Assembly: GCF_009760905.1 (NCBI RefSeq)
Contig: NZ_VIRW01000005.1
Span: 62,001-126,000, forward strand
Source: Chitinibacter sp. GC72
Lineage (GTDB): Bacteria > Pseudomonadota > Gammaproteobacteria > Burkholderiales > Chitinibacteraceae
Direction: 5' to 3'
DNA: 64,000 bases
Under the pieces are notes generated by a model that saw only the letters and a program-made list of their open reading frames with translations, was not told the origin of the DNA and did no database searches. Both the position numbers and the translations under genes were made by a program. Shown piece by piece: positions 59,633 to 64,000 of the stretch; the first letter of the stretch is position 1, and each line of letters starts with the position of its first letter.

Positions 59633-61882
59633 ATGTCCAAGTCTAATGATTTCAATGATGAAAACTCTAACCACTCGGCCAATCCGACGTTTGACACCAT
59701 TCTGGAGCAGCGTTTAAACCGCCGTGGTTTTCTGGGAATGAGTTTGTCTGGTGCTGCGGTATTGGCTAGCACCGGTTTGGGTTTAACCGCCTGTTCGTCA
59801 GGTGAGAGCGTTAGTAATTCGCTGACTACGCCAGCGCCATCTAGCAGCCCATCGCCCACGCCCGCAACGCCACTCAATCCGATTATGGCTAGCCTGGGCT
59901 TTGCCGCGGTGGCCAAGAGCACGCTGGACAAAGTGGTGATCCCGGCGGGTTACAGCTACCAGATTATCTACGCGCTGGGTGATCCGCTGACGGCCAACAC
60001 CGCCGCGTTCAAAAATGACGGCACGGATGGCGACTTTGAAAATCGTGCTGGCGACCATCACGATGGCATGGAATATTTTGGTCTTGATAGTGCTGGCAAG
60101 CCATCTGCAACCGCCTCAGATCGCGCCTTGCTGGCGATGAATCATGAAGCGACGACGGATGAAATCAAATCGTCGTTCTTCCTGTTCGGCAATGGCGGCA
60201 CCAGCACCCTGCCACGTCCTGCCGCTGAAGTGGACAAAGAAGTCGCGATCCACGGTTTGTCGGTGGTTGAAATCAAGGCGAGCAATCGCAAATGGGCTAC
60301 GGTCCAAGCCTCAAACTTCAACCGCCGTGTTACGCCATTGACCGAAGTAGAAATCGCCGGTCCTGCGCGCGGCAATGCCTTGCTCAAAACCAAATATTCG
60401 CCAGATGGGACAAAAACCCGCGGCACGATCAACAACTGCGGTACTGGCAAGTCACCTTGGGGTACTTTCCTGTCGGGTGAAGAAAACTGGTCTGGTTACT
60501 TCTTCCGCCTAGCCACCGATGATGCCGCACGCAATGATAAGAGCGTTGTGGCCATGAAACGTTATGGCCGCAATGCAGGTGCTGCATCGCGCCACGGCTG
60601 GGAAACGGGCGGCAGTGAAGACAAATACGCCCGTTGGAATATCAGCAAACTGGGTACATCAGCCGATGGCAGCGATGACTACCGCAACGAGATGAATGGT
60701 CAAGGCTATATCATCGAGATGGATGCCTACGATAAAACCAAATCACTGAAAAAACGCACGGCACTGGGCCGCTTTGCCCATGAAAGCGCCGCATTCGGTA
60801 TTGCTGTTGTTGGTAAACCGCTGACTGTGTATCTGGGCGATGACTCGCGCAATGAATACATGTACAAATTTGTTTCCAAAGCGCTGTGGTCTGCCGCAGA
60901 CGCCAATCCGGCTGACCGCATGGCAACCGGTGACAAATATCTGAACGAAGGCACGCTGTACGTGGCCAAATTCAACGCCGATGGCACGGGCGAATGGATC
61001 GAGTTGTCGCTGAATAACCCATTGATCAAAAACTACACCGCGTACACTTTTGCTGATCAGGCTGACATTTGTGTCAACACCCGCCTGGCAGGCGATGCGG
61101 TGGGTGCCACGAAGATGGACAGGCCAGAGTGGGGTGGCGTGCATCCGGTGACGGGTGAGTACTACCAGACACTAACGAACAACAGTAATCGTGATGTCAA
61201 TGCGGCTTCTGGCTCGAAGCTAGTGCCTGACAGCGCCAACCCACGTGCTTATGCCGACGTTGACGGCAAAAAAGGTACGGGTAACCCGAACGGCCATATT
61301 CTGCGTACCAAAGAAGGCGCAACCGTGGGTGCATTTAGCTGGGATGTGTATGTGTTTGCCGCCGAAGCCGATGCCGACAAAGCCATGATCAATCTGTCTA
61401 ACCTGACTGATGATCAGGATATGTCATCACCTGATGGCCTGGTGTTTAGCCCTAGTACTGGTATTTGCTGGATTCAGACCGATGACGGCGCCTATACCGA
61501 CGTGACCAACTGCATGATGCTGGCCGCGATTCCTGGCAAAGTGGGCGACGGCGCGAATAAAACGCTCAGCTACACCAAAGCTGATGGCAGCAAGCTGGAT
61601 GTGGCGACCAAAGTCGGTGCCGCACCTGCCGCAGACAAATTGAAACGCTTCCTGGTTGGCCCGAAAGATTGCGAGATCACGGGTTTCTGCGAAACACCAG
61701 ACGGCAAGGCCATCTTTATCAATATTCAGCATCCGGGTGAAACGACCAAGATGGCCGATATTGCTGACCCGAGCAAGTACACTAGCCAGTGGCCAAGCAA
61801 TGCCGGTTACGGTGCAGGCAAACGCCCGCGCTCGGCAACGATTGTCATCACCAAGGACGACGGTGGCCGTATTGGTTCCTGA
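59633..61882 (+). CDS. PhoX family (DUF839) phosphatase-like protein, Tat-exported lipoprotein
   Basis: PhoX proteins are calcium/iron alkaline phosphatases exported folded through the Tat system. The start at 59633 (MSKSNDFND) gives 749 residues. It has a twin-arginine motif NRRGFLGMSLSG near residues 29-40, followed by a hydrophobic stretch and LTACSS with Cys54, consistent with a Tat-lipoprotein. After a Ser/Pro/Thr-rich linker, the beta-propeller domain begins near 80; typical PhoX stretches include NHEATTDE near 170, GTFLSGEENWSGYF near 277 and NIQHPGETT near 698. An AAGG site lies 12 bp upstream. Phosphate-starvation control is plausible but no convincing Pho box was found. Confidence 0.86.
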   Translation: MSKSNDFNDENSNHSANPTFDTILEQRLNRRGFLGMSLSGAAVLASTGLGLTACSSGESVSNSLTTPAPSSSPSPTPATPLNPIMASLGFAAVAKSTLDKVVIPAGYSYQIIYALGDPLTANTAAFKNDGTDGDFENRAGDHHDGMEYFGLDSAGKPSATASDRALLAMNHEATTDEIKSSFFLFGNGGTSTLPRPAAEVDKEVAIHGLSVVEIKASNRKWATVQASNFNRRVTPLTEVEIAGPARGNALLKTKYSPDGTKTRGTINNCGTGKSPWGTFLSGEENWSGYFFRLATDDAARNDKSVVAMKRYGRNAGAASRHGWETGGSEDKYARWNISKLGTSADGSDDYRNEMNGQGYIIEMDAYDKTKSLKKRTALGRFAHESAAFGIAVVGKPLTVYLGDDSRNEYMYKFVSKALWSAADANPADRMATGDKYLNEGTLYVAKFNADGTGEWIELSLNNPLIKNYTAYTFADQADICVNTRLAGDAVGATKMDRPEWGGVHPVTGEYYQTLTNNSNRDVNAASGSKLVPDSANPRAYADVDGKKGTGNPNGHILRTKEGATVGAFSWDVYVFAAEADADKAMINLSNLTDDQDMSSPDGLVFSPSTGICWIQTDDGAYTDVTNCMMLAAIPGKVGDGANKTLSYTKADGSKLDVATKVGAAPAADKLKRFLVGPKDCEITGFCETPDGKAIFINIQHPGETTKMADIADPSKYTSQWPSNAGYGAGKRPRSATIVITKDDGGRIGS

Positions 61883-61904
61883 TTTTCGGTGATGGTAGGA
61901 CAAT

Positions 61905-61936
61905 AAAAAAACCTCAAGCATGCTTGAGGTTTTTTT
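61905..61936. terminator. Terminator after the PhoX-like gene
   Basis: AAAAAAACCTCAAGCA and its exact complement form a 16-bp palindrome (61905-61936) ending in seven T's, symmetric for use from both sides between converging genes. Confidence 0.9.
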
Positions 61937-61996
61937 ATGGGGTATTGCCTTGAAGGCTTAGCTGTGTATGTTCTATAAGGGTATACCCTTTGGTCT

Positions 61997-62902
61997 TTAT
62001 TTGGAGAACTTGCTGATTGCGGCCTGGATTTCGGCAATGGCGCGTTCGATGTCTTCTTCGCTGATCGATGGCGTCGCGCTGGTGCCAAGCGCATCGACAT
62101 GGGTACTGATCGTGTTCTGATCAAGCTTGACGGTCGAGACAAAGCTCGGGTCTTCTGCCATATCGGCTTCATGCCAGTTAATGGCCAGTGCGGTCAGATT
62201 GTCACCAAATTTGCCGCCGCGCAATTCGGCTTTGTCGAGCAATTGGGGCACGGCAAACATCACCGGGAACGAGGTCAGAAAGTGGTTGATTTCATCATCG
62301 GCCAAAGAGCCCCACAGCCCGTCAGTACAGAGCATCACACAATCGCCATCCTGCAGCATGACCCGTCCGCCGACATCAATATCCGGCATTAGCGTGCCGC
62401 CCAGGCAATTGTAGATTTTATTTTTTTCCGCGTGGTGTAAGGCCTGCTCGGCGGTGATTACGCCGGATTCAACCAGCTTTTGCACCTTGGAGTGATCACG
62501 CGTTTGCGCGATGGTTTTGCCGTTGCGGATCAGGTACAGGCGCGAATCGCCCACATGCGCCCAGTAGGCAATATCGTCCTGGATAATGCAGGCGACGACT
62601 GTGGTGCGCGGCACTTCCAGCAAATGCTGTGCAATGGCGTAGTTGTAAATGGCTTCATGGCAATTGAGCAGCGCATCGGCCAGAAATTGCGCCGGGCTAT
62701 GGATAATTGGCGCGGCTTTTTTTTGAAACTGATCGCTTAGCAGCTCCACCGTGATCTGTGCGGCGACTTCGCCGTGCAAATGCCCACCCATGCCGTCGGC
62801 CACGACCAGTAGCAAGGCATCGCGGCTGTAGGAGTAACCCACGCGATCCTGATTGTATTCACGGCCACCCTTGCGGCTATCCTGAAAAACGGTAAATTTC
62901 AT
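61997..62902 (-). CDS. PP2C-type serine/threonine phosphatase (Stp1-like)
   Basis: This is a metal-dependent protein phosphatase that removes phosphate from Ser/Thr residues, probably reversing the adjacent kinase. The 301-residue protein has the PP2C motifs: DSRKGGREYNQDRVGYS near 8-24, ADGMGGHLHGEVAA near 36-49, AYWAHVGDSRLYLIRNG near 120 and CTDGLWGSLADDEI near 192 with the metal-binding Asp. Its start overlaps the kinase gene's stop by 4 bp. The acidic C-terminal region (about residue 255 on) extends beyond the catalytic domain. No transmembrane segment is seen. Confidence 0.9.
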   Translation of the reverse strand: MKFTVFQDSRKGGREYNQDRVGYSYSRDALLLVVADGMGGHLHGEVAAQITVELLSDQFQKKAAPIIHSPAQFLADALLNCHEAIYNYAIAQHLLEVPRTTVVACIIQDDIAYWAHVGDSRLYLIRNGKTIAQTRDHSKVQKLVESGVITAEQALHHAEKNKIYNCLGGTLMPDIDVGGRVMLQDGDCVMLCTDGLWGSLADDEINHFLTSFPVMFAVPQLLDKAELRGGKFGDNLTALAINWHEADMAEDPSFVSTVKLDQNTISTHVDALGTSATPSISEEDIERAIAEIQAAISKFSK

Positions 62903-63867
62903 TCTTCACCTTTGCGCTTGGGGCGGGTCATATCTTGCCATTTGCGTTTGATCGAATTGAGCAGATTGGATTTTTTATTCGGCGGCGAGCCCGGTTCAAG
63001 CAGGAGTTTCTGGATTTGCAACACGCTTTGCGGGCGCTGGGTTGGATCAACCGCGATGCATTGATGAATCAGATTGAGCAATTCGGGTGAATAGCGATCA
63101 GCGTACAGCGTTTCAAGGCGCTGAACTTTGTCTTCCTTTTCGCGCGAATCCGAGGCCTGCGGTGCCGTACCGGCAATGCAGGCAAACATCGACGCACCAA
63201 CGCCATAAATGTCGGTCCAAGGCCCTAATTGATCTTTGCGCCGATATTGTTCTGGTGCGGCAAAGCCGGGCGTATACATGGGCGTTAGTCGTGCGTGTTC
63301 GGTGCTGAGTGTCTGGCGGGCCGAACCAAAATCAAGCAGTACAGGTGAGCCATCTTTGCGGATATAAATATTGGCTGGCTTGATATCCAGGTGCAGCAGC
63401 TTGTTCAGGTGAACTTCACGCAGGCCGTTGAGCAGATTATAAAAAACGCTGCGGATCAGCTTTTCATCGACGCCTTCGCGCTCGTGGTTGAGCTGGATTT
63501 CTTTTTGCAAGGTACGCCCGCGCTCGTATTCCATCACCATATAGACGGTTTCGTTGGCACGGAAAAAATTCAGTACCCGTACAATATTCGGGTGCTGAAT
63601 CCGTGCCAGCGTTTTGCCTTCTTCAAAGAAACACTTCAGGCCATGGCGAAACAGTGCGATGTTTTCTTCGCTGGTGGCCTGCACGGCAACACCTTCTTTG
63701 CGCAGCGCAAGCGAATTGGGCAGATACTCCTTGATGGCGACCGGATAATCGTTCTCGTCGTGCGCCAAATAGACAATACTGAAGCCGCCAGCTGAGAGTA
63801 GCTTGGCAATCGTGTAATTTTGTAACTGGAATCCGCGCGAAAGCGGTTGATTGCTAGGGGTGGCCAT
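62899..63867 (-). CDS. Serine/threonine protein kinase (Hanks type)
   Basis: This is a soluble eukaryotic-like protein kinase. The 322-residue protein has the ATP-binding Lys in VAIKEYLP near 46, a glycine-rich loop SAGGFSIVYLA near 25-35 (the first Gly of the usual loop is Ser), catalytic HLDIKPANI near 159-167, DFGSAR near 179-184, and PGFAAPEQYRRKD near 204-216. No membrane anchor or PASTA domain is present, only a basic C-terminal tail (KRKWQDMTRPKRK). It overlaps the phosphatase gene by 4 bp, a pairing known from type VI secretion regulators (PpkA/PppA) and from general betaproteobacterial loci; no T6SS gene is in the window. The start ATG lies at 63865-63867. Confidence 0.92.
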   Translation of the reverse strand: MATPSNQPLSRGFQLQNYTIAKLLSAGGFSIVYLAHDENDYPVAIKEYLPNSLALRKEGVAVQATSEENIALFRHGLKCFFEEGKTLARIQHPNIVRVLNFFRANETVYMVMEYERGRTLQKEIQLNHEREGVDEKLIRSVFYNLLNGLREVHLNKLLHLDIKPANIYIRKDGSPVLLDFGSARQTLSTEHARLTPMYTPGFAAPEQYRRKDQLGPWTDIYGVGASMFACIAGTAPQASDSREKEDKVQRLETLYADRYSPELLNLIHQCIAVDPTQRPQSVLQIQKLLLEPGSPPNKKSNLLNSIKRKWQDMTRPKRKGEE

Positions 63868-63952
63868 GCGTGGCTTTCGTTATAATCGGAGTATCAGTGA
63901 ATTGTGTGTCGCGACTTGGCAATTGTAAAGCGGCTTCTTACAAAGGATTTAT

Positions 63953-64000
63953 ATGATTTATAGCATGACTGGTTACGCCAGTAGTCAACGCGAATTGTCG
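63953..64000 (+). CDS. yicC: YicC family endoribonuclease, N-terminal fragment (cut by window edge)
   Basis: YicC-type proteins are endoribonucleases involved in RNA degradation. Only 16 codons are visible. The start MIYSMTGYASSQREL matches the conserved N-terminus of the family (MIxSMTGYA). An AAAGGATTTAT ribosome-binding site supports the ATG at 63953. In relatives yicC is often followed by gmk. The rest lies outside the window. Confidence 0.85.
   Translation, partial: MIYSMTGYASSQRELS

Overview
The window looks like a chromosomal segment of a motile, Gram-negative betaproteobacterium, most likely of the order Neisseriales (Chitinibacter/Deefgea/Iodobacter/Chromobacterium type). This is an inference from gene content and order: polar-type flagellar genes (flhB-flhA-flhF-fleN-fliA-motC), a HexR-linked Entner-Doudoroff cluster, a dihydrolipoyl dehydrogenase with its own lipoyl domain, hpnD-hpnE, and betaproteobacterial porins. 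No prophage, insertion sequence, CRISPR array or rRNA gene was seen. The start (ftsK) and end (yicC) are cut by the window edges.

Region 1 (1-18.2 kb) is flagellar. On the minus strand, flhB, flhA, flhF, fleN, a four-gene MCE/Mla-type lipid-transport operon, fliA and motC lie close together, followed by plsC and the 5' end of ftsK. On the plus strand, fliK, fliL, fliM, fliN, fliO, fliP, fliQ and fliR follow a near-perfect sigma-54 promoter at 12223-12239. Together these encode the export gate, switch complex, hook-length control, the assembly regulators and one stator subunit.

Region 2 (18.2-27.6 kb) is mixed. It holds ribA, a small membrane protein, a GNAT acetyltransferase, a ZIP metal transporter with a Fur-like operator, and a stand-alone HINT-domain protein lacking the usual autoprocessing residues. 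These are followed by pgeF-rluD divergent from bamD, a tRNA-Ala/Glu/Glu cluster, a small open reading frame, and a YjgN-like membrane protein coupled to an M48 peptidase.

Region 3 (27.6-45.7 kb) is central carbon metabolism. Pyruvate dehydrogenase (aceE-aceF-lpdA) and zwf-pgl-hexR-pgi run on the minus strand; edd-eda-gap runs on the plus strand. The divergent zwf/edd spacer holds two HexR-type palindromes placed symmetrically, one near each gene, so HexR probably governs glucose-6-phosphate flow through the Entner-Doudoroff route. Two porins follow.

Region 4 (45.7-56.3 kb) holds aroC, a DUF4136-type lipoprotein, hpnD-hpnE, an SDR protein with a substituted catalytic tyrosine, an array of five tandem terminator hairpins, ccoG, and a MocR-type regulator whose ribosome-binding site and start codon are triplicated. 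It also has an AT-rich islet with two orphan genes, a DODA-type dioxygenase and a 57-residue membrane peptide.

Region 5 (56.4-64 kb) holds a DinG/YoaA helicase, mltG, a Tat-exported PhoX-like protein, a PP2C phosphatase/Ser-Thr kinase pair and the start of yicC.

The least explained items are the MCE operon inside the flagellar locus, the HINT protein, the triplicated start of the MocR gene, the terminator array, the AT-rich islet and a recurrent GGGTAT-type intergenic motif.
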